Shown here one piece after another: positions 36,636 through 46,127 of a DNA stretch of 64,000 bases (positions are counted from its first letter, which is position 1; every line of letters begins with the position of its first letter). The position numbers and the translations under genes were made by a program. This DNA comes from Flavobacterium aestivum (lineage in GTDB: Bacteria > Bacteroidota > Bacteroidia > Flavobacteriales > Flavobacteriaceae), in the NCBI RefSeq assembly GCF_026870175.2, contig NZ_CP113977.2, forward strand, positions 1,612,001-1,676,000, written 5' to 3'. Below the pieces are notes generated by a model. That model saw only the letters and a program-made list of their open reading frames with translations, was not told the DNA's origin and ran no database searches.

Positions 36636-38219
36636 TTATGGAACTCGAAACTCTTTCAAGAGAAAACCATTGGCTACATTTTTAAACTCAACCAATTGAT
36701 TTTGAATCCAAGTATCATCATGTCCTAATTCTTTGGCTAGTAATTGAGCCACTTTATTAGAACATTCAATTGCAGCTCGAGCATCTAAAAACAACAAACG
36801 AACCCTTCTTGCTAAAATATCTTCTACAGTTGTAGCCATTTCGTAGCGGATAGCCCAGACGATTTCGGCTAAAGTGTAATAGTAGTCAGGATGTAATTTT
36901 TCTTTTAACTCAGGTTCATTTTCCTGTAATTGTAAGATAGCGGCACTATCTGTACCATATATATACAAGTGATTTTCTAGGTCAGTTGGGCTGTTTTTTT
37001 TATTTCCATGAATAGAAAGATGATTTGTAATGCATTTACTTTTAGGTAACTGATGTACTGCAATTGTTTTGTCAACGATGTCTTCGGCAATTTTTCGATA
37101 GGTAGTCCATTTGCCACCAGTGATGGTTATTAATCCAGTTTCGGAAACAATTATTTTGTGACTTCTGGAAAGTTCTTTTGTGTTTTGTCCTTTTTTATCG
37201 GGTGCAGCCAAAGGTCTCAACCCAGCAAAAACAGATAATACATCGGCTCTGGTTGGGTCTTTGGTTAAGAATTTTTGAGCTGCTTGTAATACAAAATCAA
37301 TTTCTTCTTCAAGAGCTATTGGCTCAAGACTTGGTTTCATAATCGGAGTATCTGTGGTGCCAACAATTATTTTTTCATGCCAGGGAACAGCAAAGAGCAC
37401 TCTCCCGTCACTTGTTTTAGGAATCATTACAGCATAGTCACCAGGTAAGAAGGATTTGTCAAATACCAAATGAATTCCCTGACTGGAAACAATATATTTT
37501 TTATAAACAGTATCGTTCATTTTCATGATAGCATTGGTAAACACTCCCGTAGCATTAATAACCGCTTTACTTTGTAATTTATATTCTTTTTCAGATTCTT
37601 GGTCAATGGCAATTACTCCCGTGACTTTATTTTTGTCGTCTTTAATTAATTGGGTAATCTTAAAATGGTTGAGTATACAAGCCCCTTTTTCTGCTGCAGT
37701 TTGAGCCAGATTTATGGCAAGTCGGGAATCGTCAAATTGACCGTCATGGTAGATAACACCACTTCGCAGCCCTTCTTGTTCTATTGTAGGGAGTAATTCT
37801 ATCGTTTTTTCTTTAGATAAATAGTTAGAACTACCTAAGCTTAATCTGCCGGCCAATAAATCGTAGAGTTTTAGTCCAATAGTATAAAAATAGCCACCCC
37901 ACCAATTGTAATTTGGAATGATGAATGATTCGTTTTTAACCAAATGTCCGGCATTTTTCTCCATTAAGCCTCTTTCTTTTAAGGCTTCAATAACCAAAGA
38001 GAGATTACCTTGTTCTAAATAACGCACGCCTCCATGAGCTAGTTTGGTACTCCGGCTTGAGGTGCCTTTTGCAAAATCGACAGCTTCTAAAAGTAAGGTT
38101 TTGTAACCTCTGCTAGCGGCATCTAGGGCAGTGCCCAGTCCGTTGGCACCACCACCAATAATAATAATGTCCCAAATTTGTGATTGTTTCAGTTTTTCTA
38201 ACTGTTCGATTCGATTCAT
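36636..38219 (-). CDS. glpD: Glycerol-3-phosphate dehydrogenase/oxidase (FAD)
   Basis: A 527-aa FAD enzyme oxidising glycerol 3-phosphate to dihydroxyacetone phosphate at the cytoplasmic membrane, feeding quinones. The N-terminal dinucleotide-binding motif is 'IIIIGGGANGLGTALDAA'. The family signatures 'FAKGTSSRSTKLAHGGVRYL' and 'GLRPLAAP' are present, and the C-terminal GlpD domain ('EIVWAIRYEMATTVEDILARR' in pieces) is intact. No glycerol kinase or facilitator is adjacent. Confidence 0.95.
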   Translation of the reverse strand: MNRIEQLEKLKQSQIWDIIIIGGGANGLGTALDAASRGYKTLLLEAVDFAKGTSSRSTKLAHGGVRYLEQGNLSLVIEALKERGLMEKNAGHLVKNESFIIPNYNWWGGYFYTIGLKLYDLLAGRLSLGSSNYLSKEKTIELLPTIEQEGLRSGVIYHDGQFDDSRLAINLAQTAAEKGACILNHFKITQLIKDDKNKVTGVIAIDQESEKEYKLQSKAVINATGVFTNAIMKMNDTVYKKYIVSSQGIHLVFDKSFLPGDYAVMIPKTSDGRVLFAVPWHEKIIVGTTDTPIMKPSLEPIALEEEIDFVLQAAQKFLTKDPTRADVLSVFAGLRPLAAPDKKGQNTKELSRSHKIIVSETGLITITGGKWTTYRKIAEDIVDKTIAVHQLPKSKCITNHLSIHGNKKNSPTDLENHLYIYGTDSAAILQLQENEPELKEKLHPDYYYTLAEIVWAIRYEMATTVEDILARRVRLLFLDARAAIECSNKVAQLLAKELGHDDTWIQNQLVEFKNVANGFLLKEFRVP

Positions 38220-38401
38220 TATGTGTTTTTAGTAATTAGGTCAGATTTGTATTAGTAAAATTAATTAATTAAATAGTAGGATATGATTCTGAAGTTAATA
38301 ATTTGATAGGCTTCACTGCTGTTTGATTATTAAAAATGCTTTGTTTGACGATTTATATTGCTTTTAAAATGGAGTAAAGGTTAATATTTGAAAAAAAAAA
38401 T

Positions 38402-38409
38402 TACTTTTG
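38402..38409 (+). promoter_or_regulatory. -7 promoter element of topA
   Basis: TACTTTTG, an exact -7 match 19 nt before the topA start. A TTTG lies only 11 nt upstream, too close for a normal spacer, so the upstream element is uncertain. Confidence 0.45.
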
Positions 38410-38428
38410 CGATTCAAACAAGAGCAAC

Positions 38429-40948
38429 ATGGCAAAGAATTTAGTGATAGTTGAGTCCCCTGCAAAGGCAAAAACAATCGAAAAATTTCTAGGGAATGAG
38501 TATCAGGTAGAATCAAGTTATGGGCATATTGCCGACTTGCCTTCTAAAGAAATTGGTGTAGATGTAGAGAATGGATTTACACCCAAATACGAAGTTTCAT
38601 CAGATAAAAAAGCATTAGTATCCAAGTTAAAAACTCTAGCTAAAAATGCCGAAACGGTTTGGTTAGCAAGTGATGAGGATCGCGAGGGAGAAGCTATTTC
38701 TTGGCATCTTGCCGAAGAGTTGAAACTAGATCAAAAGAAAACAAAACGAATTGTTTTTCATGAAATTACCAAGAATGCTATTCTAAAAGCAATTGATAAT
38801 CCACGAGAAATTGATTATAATTTAGTTAATGCCCAACAAGCACGTAGAGTACTTGATAGATTGGTGGGATATGAATTATCTCCTGTTCTTTGGAGAAAAA
38901 TTAAAGGAGGATTGTCAGCTGGAAGGGTACAATCTGTTTCGGTTCGTTTGATTGTTGAGCGTGAGCGCGAAATTCAAAATTTTAATGCAGTTGCGACTTA
39001 TTCTGTAGTTGCAGAGTTTGTGAACGAAGCAGGAAAAACTTTCAAAGCAAAGCTTCCTAAAAATTTCAATACAAAAAAAGAAGCCGAAGATTTCTTAAAA
39101 CAAAATATCGGTTCTATATATAAGGTAGCGGATTTAGAAACAAAACCTACCAAAAAATCACCAACGGCACCTTTTACTACTTCTACCTTGCAACAAGAAG
39201 CAGCTAGAAAATTGTATTTGCCAGTTGGAATCACCATGCAATTAGCACAACGTTTGTACGAAGCTGGACTTATAACTTATATGAGAACGGATAGTGTGAA
39301 TTTGTCTAAAGACGCCATGGATGCAGCTCAAGCAGAAATTATTAAATCATATGGTAAGGAATTTTCTAATCCTAGAACTTTTGTAAATAAAAGTAAAGGA
39401 GCACAGGAAGCTCACGAGGCTATTCGTCCTACGGATATGTCTCGTCATACAGTAGATATAGACAGAGATCAAGCACGTTTGTATGATTTGATTTGGAAAA
39501 GAACTTTAGCTTCTCAGATGAGTGATGCTAAATTAGAACGCACCAATGTCAAAATTGAAGCTAATAATCACAGTGAAATTTTTACTGCTTCAGGTGAGGT
39601 TTTACTTTTTGAAGGTTTCTTGAAAGTATATTTGGAAGGTCATGATGATGACGATGAAGAGCAAGAAGGAATGTTGCCTTCAATGAAAGTCAATGAAAAA
39701 TTACAAAATAATTATATAACTGCAACAGAAAGATATTCTCGTGCGGCTGCAAGATATACAGAAGCTTCTTTGGTGAAAAAACTAGAGGAATTAGGAATTG
39801 GCCGTCCGTCTACATATGCTCCAACGATTTCTACTATTATCAATAGAAATTATGTAGAGAAAGGAAATCTGGAAGGTGTAGAAAGAAACTATACGCAGCT
39901 TACTTTACAATCGGGTGAAGTAGGAGAGAAGTTACTTAAAGAAAATACAGGTTCAGATAAAGGGAAATTAGTTCCTACAGATATAGGGACAATTGTTACA
40001 GATTTCTTGGTTAAGAATTTCGGAAACATACTTGATTATAATTTTACGGCAAAAGTTGAACATGATTTCGATGAAATTGCCGAAGGAAATATAGAATGGA
40101 CCAAAATGATGCAAGAGTTTTACGGTAAATTTCATCCAACGGTGAAAGACGTAGAGGCTAATGCAGATAGAGAAAGTGGAGAAAGAATTTTGGGTATAGA
40201 TCCAGTTTCTGGAAAACCGGTATCTGTTCGTTTAGGAAAATTTGGCCCAATGGCTCAGATTGGTGCGGCTGATGACGAAGATAAAAAATTCGCCAGTTTA
40301 ATGTCGGAACAAAATATTGGTAACATTACTTTGGAGGAAACTTTAAAATTATTTTTGCTTCCTAAAAATTTAGGAATGTATAAAAATGAAGAAGTTGAGG
40401 TAAGTAATGGACGATACGGGCCATATGTACGTCACGGAGCAGTTTTTATTTCTTTACCAAGAGGCGAAGATCCATTGGATGTAACGATGGAACGTGCTCA
40501 GAAATTAATAGATGACAAAGCAATTGCAGATGCGCCAATTACTGTATATAAAGGAGAAGGAGTTCAGAAAGGGACAGGTCGTTTTGGGCCTTTTATAAAA
40601 TGGAACGGTATCTTTATAAATGTAAGTAAGAAATATGATTTTGATAATTTGTCGCAATCGGATGTAGAAGCATTGATTGAAGATAAATTACAAAAGAATA
40701 TCGATAAAGTTCTTCATAACTGGGAAGAAGAAGGTATTTTGGTTGAAAAAGCACGTTGGGGTCGTTCAGTAATTACAAAAGGAAAGATTAAAATTGAATT
40801 GAGCAAAGATGTTGATGCTACAAAATTGACATTGGCAGAAGTTCAAGAAATGATCGCTAAAAAAACTCCAGCTAAGAAAACACCAGCGAAAAAAGCAACA
40901 ACTGCAAAAAAACCGGCTGTTAAAAAAGCAGTTGCTAAAAAGAAATAA
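38429..40948 (+). CDS. topA: DNA topoisomerase I
   Basis: An 839-aa type IA topoisomerase that relaxes negative supercoils. The Toprim domain shows 'VIVESPAKAKTIEKFLG' and 'ASDEDREGEAISWHLAEEL'. The catalytic tyrosine is in 'GLITYMRTDSVNLS' (about residue 284), and 'RPTDMSRH' and 'LGIGRPSTYAPTISTI' are typical. C-terminal zinc-ribbon-like repeats are reduced. The tail is lysine/alanine-rich ('KKTPAKKATTAKKPAVKK'), as in Bacteroidota homologues, and probably binds DNA. The arginase-like gene starts 3 nt after the stop. Confidence 0.98.
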   Translation: MAKNLVIVESPAKAKTIEKFLGNEYQVESSYGHIADLPSKEIGVDVENGFTPKYEVSSDKKALVSKLKTLAKNAETVWLASDEDREGEAISWHLAEELKLDQKKTKRIVFHEITKNAILKAIDNPREIDYNLVNAQQARRVLDRLVGYELSPVLWRKIKGGLSAGRVQSVSVRLIVEREREIQNFNAVATYSVVAEFVNEAGKTFKAKLPKNFNTKKEAEDFLKQNIGSIYKVADLETKPTKKSPTAPFTTSTLQQEAARKLYLPVGITMQLAQRLYEAGLITYMRTDSVNLSKDAMDAAQAEIIKSYGKEFSNPRTFVNKSKGAQEAHEAIRPTDMSRHTVDIDRDQARLYDLIWKRTLASQMSDAKLERTNVKIEANNHSEIFTASGEVLLFEGFLKVYLEGHDDDDEEQEGMLPSMKVNEKLQNNYITATERYSRAAARYTEASLVKKLEELGIGRPSTYAPTISTIINRNYVEKGNLEGVERNYTQLTLQSGEVGEKLLKENTGSDKGKLVPTDIGTIVTDFLVKNFGNILDYNFTAKVEHDFDEIAEGNIEWTKMMQEFYGKFHPTVKDVEANADRESGERILGIDPVSGKPVSVRLGKFGPMAQIGAADDEDKKFASLMSEQNIGNITLEETLKLFLLPKNLGMYKNEEVEVSNGRYGPYVRHGAVFISLPRGEDPLDVTMERAQKLIDDKAIADAPITVYKGEGVQKGTGRFGPFIKWNGIFINVSKKYDFDNLSQSDVEALIEDKLQKNIDKVLHNWEEEGILVEKARWGRSVITKGKIKIELSKDVDATKLTLAEVQEMIAKKTPAKKTPAKKATTAKKPAVKKAVAKKK

Positions 40949-40951
40949 AGA

Positions 40952-42109
40952 ATGGAGTTTGATTTTTTAGCACCAATTGATAAGGAAATTTTAAGCTATA
41001 TAGCAGGGCTGTCTTCACAACATTTGGGGAGCAAAATAGTTTTGCATACAGATGAGCAGGTTCCGGATTTAAATAAAGTTGATATTGCAATAATTGGAGT
41101 TCTTGAAAACCGAGGAGATAGAAATGCAATTTCGGACGTTGATTTAAATGAGGTTCGTAAGGAATTATACGGAATGTTTCCTGGTAATTGGAATGCGACT
41201 ATTGCTGATTTAGGAGATATTTTGCCTGGGAGCTCAATTGAAGATACCTATTTTGCAATAAAGAAAATAGTTTCGGGTTTAATAAAAAAGAGAGTTATAC
41301 CCTTGGTAATAGGAGGTTCTCAAGATTTGACTTATGCTCTTTACAGAGCCTATGATGACTTAGAGCAAATGGTGAATTTAGTAGCCATAGATAGTAAGTT
41401 TGATTTCGGAAAAGAAAATGAAGCAATAACATCAGATTCTTATTTGACAAAAATTATTATCAACGAACCTAATAATCTTTTTAATTATTGTAATGTTGGG
41501 TATCAAACCTATTATAATTCGCAAGAAGAAATAGATTTAATAGAAAAACTGTTTTTTGATGCCTACAGATTAGGAGAGGTGTCTAATAATATTTCTATTT
41601 CAGAGCCTGTTTTTAGGGACGCTGACATGGTAAGTATAGATTTGAATTCAGTAAAATCTTCAGATTCGGGGAACTTTGTGTCCTTTAACCCAAACGGTTT
41701 TAATGGTAAGGAAATATGTGCATTGTCAAGATATGCAGGAATAAGTGATAAAGTATCTTTGTTTGGGGTGTTTAATCACAATAATTCAAAGCAAGAATCA
41801 GTTATTATAGCACAGATATTTTGGTATTTTATCGAAGGGTATCATTATAGATCAAATGAATATCCTTTTGGAAGTAGAGAGAATTATTTAAAGTATAATG
41901 TTCCTTTAGAGTTAGAGGAAGAAGATCTTGTTTTTTATAAAAGCAATAAAACGGATAGATGGTGGATTGAGATACCTTTTATTTCAAATGGTAGCAATAA
42001 ATTGAAAAAAAACACGTTGTTACCCTGTTCGTACGAAGAGTATTTGGCAGCTTGTAATCAAGAGATGCCGGAAAGATGGTGGAAAGCGCAAAGAAAGAAT
42101 ATTGTTTAG
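40952..42109 (+). CDS. Arginase/formimidoylglutamase-family protein with degenerate metal site
   Basis: A 385-aa protein with the ureohydrolase fold: 'RVIPLVIGGSQDLTYALY', 'NLVAIDSKFDFG' and 'MVSIDLNSVKSSD' align with the three metal-binding blocks of arginases. The usual ligands are only partly kept. The GGxH histidine is Gln124, DxHxD reads Asp147-Ser-Lys149-Phe-Asp151, and the last DxD reads Asp230-Leu-Asn232. The normal two-manganese centre therefore looks broken. It is co-transcribed with topA (3-nt gap) and precedes gldK. A structural or non-catalytic role is plausible. Confidence 0.85.
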   Translation: MEFDFLAPIDKEILSYIAGLSSQHLGSKIVLHTDEQVPDLNKVDIAIIGVLENRGDRNAISDVDLNEVRKELYGMFPGNWNATIADLGDILPGSSIEDTYFAIKKIVSGLIKKRVIPLVIGGSQDLTYALYRAYDDLEQMVNLVAIDSKFDFGKENEAITSDSYLTKIIINEPNNLFNYCNVGYQTYYNSQEEIDLIEKLFFDAYRLGEVSNNISISEPVFRDADMVSIDLNSVKSSDSGNFVSFNPNGFNGKEICALSRYAGISDKVSLFGVFNHNNSKQESVIIAQIFWYFIEGYHYRSNEYPFGSRENYLKYNVPLELEEEDLVFYKSNKTDRWWIEIPFISNGSNKLKKNTLLPCSYEEYLAACNQEMPERWWKAQRKNIV

Positions 42110-42189
42110 TCCTTCTCAATGCTGAAATTTTGATGAATTTGTGTATTTTACAATAAATTCTTAGAATATTTCAGAAAAGCTTACAAAAT

Positions 42190-42221
42190 AACGATAAATG
42201 TGTTTTTTATCGTTCTTTTTT
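42190..42221 (+). terminator. Terminator after the topA operon
   Basis: A perfect 9-bp stem (42190-42198 with 42206-42214) with a 7-nt loop and T run, 80 nt past the arginase-like gene. Confidence 0.8.
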
Positions 42222-42265
42222 ATCACATTAGCGATTAAATATTTTTTTTTTAAGTTTTTTAAAAT

Positions 42266-42273
42266 TACTTTTG
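42266..42273 (+). promoter_or_regulatory. -7 promoter element of the gldKLMN operon
   Basis: TACTTTTG, an exact -7 match about 95 nt before the gldK start and just after the preceding terminator. No TTTG is found at the expected upstream distance. Confidence 0.45.
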
Positions 42274-42368
42274 GTCCTGCAAATAATGACTAGAAAAGTA
42301 TTGTTTATTAGATGAAAAATAAATAGGTTTACAGTCTGAATAATAATGAATAGATAACCCAAATTTTT

Positions 42369-43778
42369 ATGAAGAAGTTCATTGCGTTTACGGCAATTTT
42401 AGCAGTGTTGACTAGCTGTGGCAGATCAAGCGACAAAGGAGAGTTGGTTGGTGTAAAAGGAGCTAAATGGCATCCTGAGAAACCTTATGGTATGACATTA
42501 GTACCTGGAGGTGCATTTATAATGGGTAAATCGGATGACGATCTTGCTAATGTAGAAGATGCCCCTACCAAAACAGTTACTGTTAGGTCTTTCTATATGG
42601 ATGAGACAGAGATTACCAATAGTGAGTACCGTCAATTTGTAGAATGGGTAAAAGATTCTACAATTCGTTTTCGTCTAGCTATTTTAGCAGAAGAAAGCGG
42701 TCAAAATACTTCGGCAGGAGATTCTAAAGGAAAAGGAAAGAATGCTGGTAGTATTGGAGATTACGCTTTTAACAACTCAGATCCTGAAAAGATGTCTGCA
42801 TATGATAAATATATGTATGACAACTATTATAGTATTGGGACTGATAAAGATCCTAATGCTTATAAAAGATTAAATAGAAAAGTAAAATTGATCAATGACA
42901 CTAAGAAGTATCCTGATGAATATTACACAGAGGTTATGGATTCAATGTATTTGCCTTTAGAAGCATCTTACAATGGATTAAGAACTATAGACGTGAATAA
43001 ACTTAAATTCCGTTACACTTGGATGGATATTCAAGCAGCTGCTAAAGCTAAAGTTGGAAAAAGACAAGATTTTATTAGAACTGAAGAAGTAAAGGTTTAT
43101 CCTGATACAACAGTTTGGATTAAAGATTTTGCTTACTCTTATAATGAGCCAATGCATAATGATTATTTCTGGCATAAAGCATACGGTGATTATCCAGTAG
43201 TGGGTGTTACTTGGAGTCAGGCTAAAGCATTCTGTGAATGGAGAACATTGAATAAAAACAGTTACATAAAATCAAAAAAGAAACATATTGATAATGTAAA
43301 TGCTTTTAGATTACCAACCGAAGCAGAATGGGAATACGCTGCAAGAGGTGGTTTAGAGTCTGCTACTTTTCCTTGGGGTGGACCTTATACAAAAAGTGAT
43401 AGAGGATGTTTCTTAGCAAATTTCAAACCTAATAGAGGAGATTATGCTGCAGATCAAGCTTTATATACTGTAGAAGCTAAATCTTACGATGTGAATGGTT
43501 ATAATCTATATAACATGGCTGGTAACGTTTCTGAATGGACTGATTCTGCTTATGATGCTAATTCATATGAGTTTGTTTCAACAATGAACCCTGCAATTAT
43601 TGATAATTCAAATAAACGTAAAGTTGTACGTGGAGGTTCTTGGAAAGATGTTGCTTACTTCTTACAAGTAAGTACAAGAGCTTTCGAATATGCAGATTCA
43701 GCTAGAAGTTATATCGGTTTTAGAACTGTTCAAGATTATATGGGAACTCAAACCACAGGAAATAAAAAAAGAAAATAA
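42369..43778 (+). CDS. gldK: Gliding motility/T9SS lipoprotein GldK
   Basis: A 469-aa lipoprotein (lipobox 'AVLTSC', Cys17) with an FGE-sulfatase-type fold: 'GMTLVPGGAFIMGKSDDD', 'ITNSEYRQFVEWV', 'FRLPTEAEWEYAARGG' and 'YNMAGNVSEWT'. GldK forms, with GldN, the periplasmic ring of the type IX secretion system attached to the outer membrane. Despite homology to formylglycine-generating enzyme, it is a structural protein. It is the first gene of the gldKLMN operon. Confidence 0.97.
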   Translation: MKKFIAFTAILAVLTSCGRSSDKGELVGVKGAKWHPEKPYGMTLVPGGAFIMGKSDDDLANVEDAPTKTVTVRSFYMDETEITNSEYRQFVEWVKDSTIRFRLAILAEESGQNTSAGDSKGKGKNAGSIGDYAFNNSDPEKMSAYDKYMYDNYYSIGTDKDPNAYKRLNRKVKLINDTKKYPDEYYTEVMDSMYLPLEASYNGLRTIDVNKLKFRYTWMDIQAAAKAKVGKRQDFIRTEEVKVYPDTTVWIKDFAYSYNEPMHNDYFWHKAYGDYPVVGVTWSQAKAFCEWRTLNKNSYIKSKKKHIDNVNAFRLPTEAEWEYAARGGLESATFPWGGPYTKSDRGCFLANFKPNRGDYAADQALYTVEAKSYDVNGYNLYNMAGNVSEWTDSAYDANSYEFVSTMNPAIIDNSNKRKVVRGGSWKDVAYFLQVSTRAFEYADSARSYIGFRTVQDYMGTQTTGNKKRK

Positions 43779-43835
43779 AAACAAGAATAAACACAAGAAT
43801 AAGTAATAAATTAATTAATTAAAAAAGAAAGAAAG

Positions 43836-44468
43836 ATGGCAATATTAAGCAAAAAAGCAATGAATTTTACCTATGGAATGGGAGCGGCAGTAGTAATTAT
43901 TGGAGCACTTTTTAAAATTCAACATTATCCAGGAGCGAGCCAATTATTAATTGTTGGTCTTTGTACTGAGGCATTTATCTTTGCTCTTTCTGCATTCGAA
44001 CCGGTTGATAATGAGTTGGATTGGTCATTAGTTTATCCTGAATTAGCTGGAGGAGAAAAATCAACTACTAATAAAGCTGTTGAGAAAGATGAAACTGAAG
44101 GTATGCTTTCATCAAAATTAGATGCAATGCTTAAAGAAGCAAAAATTGATGGTGCATTAATGTCAAGTTTAGGAAACAGTATTAGAAACTTTGAAGATGC
44201 TTCTAGAAATATCTCTCCAGTTGTAGATTCAATTTCTGCTACTAAAAAATACAGTGAAGAGCTTTCTATGGCAGCAGCTCAAATGGAATCTTTGAATAGC
44301 TTATACAAAGTACAATTAGAAAGTGCTTCAAGAAATGCAGAAGCAAATAGAGAAATTGCTGAAAACGCTGGTAAATTAAAAGAACAAATGCAATCTATGA
44401 CTGCAAACATTGCTTCATTAAACAATGTTTACGGAGGTATGCTTTCTGCAATGAGTAATAAAGGATAA
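43836..44468 (+). CDS. gldL: Gliding motility/T9SS motor protein GldL
   Basis: A 210-aa inner membrane protein with two helices (about 10-28 and 34-55) bearing the conserved 'LFKIQHYPGAS' turn and Glu49 ('GLCTEAF'), which lies in the membrane and is implicated in proton-driven rotation. The cytoplasmic tail is a long coiled coil (about 110-205). GldL pentamers surround a GldM dimer to form the motor that powers gliding and type IX secretion. Confidence 0.96.
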   Translation: MAILSKKAMNFTYGMGAAVVIIGALFKIQHYPGASQLLIVGLCTEAFIFALSAFEPVDNELDWSLVYPELAGGEKSTTNKAVEKDETEGMLSSKLDAMLKEAKIDGALMSSLGNSIRNFEDASRNISPVVDSISATKKYSEELSMAAAQMESLNSLYKVQLESASRNAEANREIAENAGKLKEQMQSMTANIASLNNVYGGMLSAMSNKG

Positions 44469-44520
44469 TTAGTTTTTTAACTATAATATATTATTTAATA
44501 ACAAAACTAATTAAAATAAA

Positions 44521-46080
44521 ATGGCAGGAGGAAAATTAACCCCTAGGCAGAAGATGATAAACCTAATGTATTTGGTTTTTATCGCAATGTTAGCATTAAA
44601 TATGTCAAAAGAAGTGTTATCTGCATTTGGTTTGATGAATGAAAAATTTGAGAAAGTAAATTCATTGGTGTTAGATTCCAATGAGGCAATTTTAGCGGAT
44701 TTGCAATCAAAGGCTCAAGATAAACCAGAGCAATATGCCGCTCCAAGAGACATCGCAGTAAAAGTTTCTGTATTAACAAAAACTTTTTACGATAAAATTA
44801 CTTCTTTGAAAAATGATCTTACAAAAGATATTGAAAAAGGAAAAGACGGTAAATTACCATATGAAACAATGGATGCTTCTGGAAAACTTGACGAAAGCTG
44901 GTTTTCAGGAGATGGATTGTCAGCAAAAGGTAAAGATGTTATGGCTTCAATTGAAGCATATAAAACAGGTATGACTGCAGCTTTAGGTAAAGATCCTAAA
45001 TATAGTGCTATTGTTGCTGAAATTAATGCAAAATTAGATACTAAAAATGTAGTTGATAAAGAAGGAATTTCAAAAATCTATTTGGATTACCACTTTAAAC
45101 ATTTCCCTTTGATCGCTTCAATTGCTAAATTGACTGCTGTTCAAAATGATATTAAAGCTACAGAAACTAATGTTTTTAATGCGTTGACAGGAAATACTGC
45201 CGTAGCAGCAGCTTCTATGAAAAACTATACAGCTATCGTTATACCTGAAAAATCAGCTTTCTTTGCTGGTGAAGCGGTAAAAGGTAAAATTGTATTGGGA
45301 CGTTTTGATAAATCTACAGTACCTACAAAAGTTGTTGTAAATGGAGGAAACGTTAATTTAGGTACAGCTTTACACGATGGTCAAGTTGATTTTAGTTTCG
45401 GTGCTGGTAACGTAGGAGAGCATGATATTACAGGTAACTTTACGTTCATGGAAGATGGTAAACCAGTTGCTATTCCTGTTAAAGGGAATTATGTAGTTGT
45501 TCCTAAGCCGAATTCTGCTACTATTTCTGCAGATAAAATGAATGTTGTATATAGAGGTGTTGTAAATCCTATGACTATTACGTTTGCAGGTATTTCTTCT
45601 GATAAAGTTTCTGCTTCAGCTCCAGGTTTGAGCTCTGCTGGAAAACCGGGGACTTACAATATGAATCCTGGACAAGGTTCTGAAGTTGTAATTAATGTTA
45701 CAGGTACATTACCTGATGGATCTAAAGTTTCTGATAGAAAATCTTTCAGAATTAAAGGTATTCCACCTCCAGTTGGTGCAATTGGTGGAGAAATGGGAAT
45801 TGTTAAAGGAGCAAAATCTCGTTTACAAGTTTCTCAAGTTTCAGCTAAATTACCTGATTTCGATTTTAACGTACAATTAAACGTAGTTGGTTTTACATTA
45901 AAAGTTGCTGGTCAAGCTGCTGTAATCGTTTCTGGAGATAGAGTTAATGCTCAATGTGCTACTGCATTAGCAAGAGCTACAAGAGGAGATCAAGTTACAA
46001 TTTCTGATATTAAAACTAAATTAGTAGGTTCAGATATTATGCTTTCTAGAACTGCTCCGGTAATTTACGAAATTCAATAA
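44521..46080 (+). CDS. gldM: Gliding motility/T9SS motor shaft protein GldM
   Basis: A 519-aa protein with one N-terminal membrane helix ('QKMINLMYLVFIAMLALNM', about 11-29) and a large periplasmic part of helical then Ig-like domains, the latter starting near residue 230 ('YTAIVIPEKSAFFAGEAVKG' in part). GldM dimers pass through the GldL pentamer and transmit rotation to the GldK/GldN ring. It is the third gene of the operon. Confidence 0.96.
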   Translation: MAGGKLTPRQKMINLMYLVFIAMLALNMSKEVLSAFGLMNEKFEKVNSLVLDSNEAILADLQSKAQDKPEQYAAPRDIAVKVSVLTKTFYDKITSLKNDLTKDIEKGKDGKLPYETMDASGKLDESWFSGDGLSAKGKDVMASIEAYKTGMTAALGKDPKYSAIVAEINAKLDTKNVVDKEGISKIYLDYHFKHFPLIASIAKLTAVQNDIKATETNVFNALTGNTAVAAASMKNYTAIVIPEKSAFFAGEAVKGKIVLGRFDKSTVPTKVVVNGGNVNLGTALHDGQVDFSFGAGNVGEHDITGNFTFMEDGKPVAIPVKGNYVVVPKPNSATISADKMNVVYRGVVNPMTITFAGISSDKVSASAPGLSSAGKPGTYNMNPGQGSEVVINVTGTLPDGSKVSDRKSFRIKGIPPPVGAIGGEMGIVKGAKSRLQVSQVSAKLPDFDFNVQLNVVGFTLKVAGQAAVIVSGDRVNAQCATALARATRGDQVTISDIKTKLVGSDIMLSRTAPVIYEIQ

Positions 46081-46127
46081 TATTTAAGTTAATTTTTAAC
46101 CTACTTAAATAACTTAAAACAAAATAG

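Noticed and set aside
42369..43778. GldK as a formylglycine-generating maturase for the sulfatase
   Set aside because: It has the fold, but its place in gldKLMN and the family's known role make it a structural T9SS protein.
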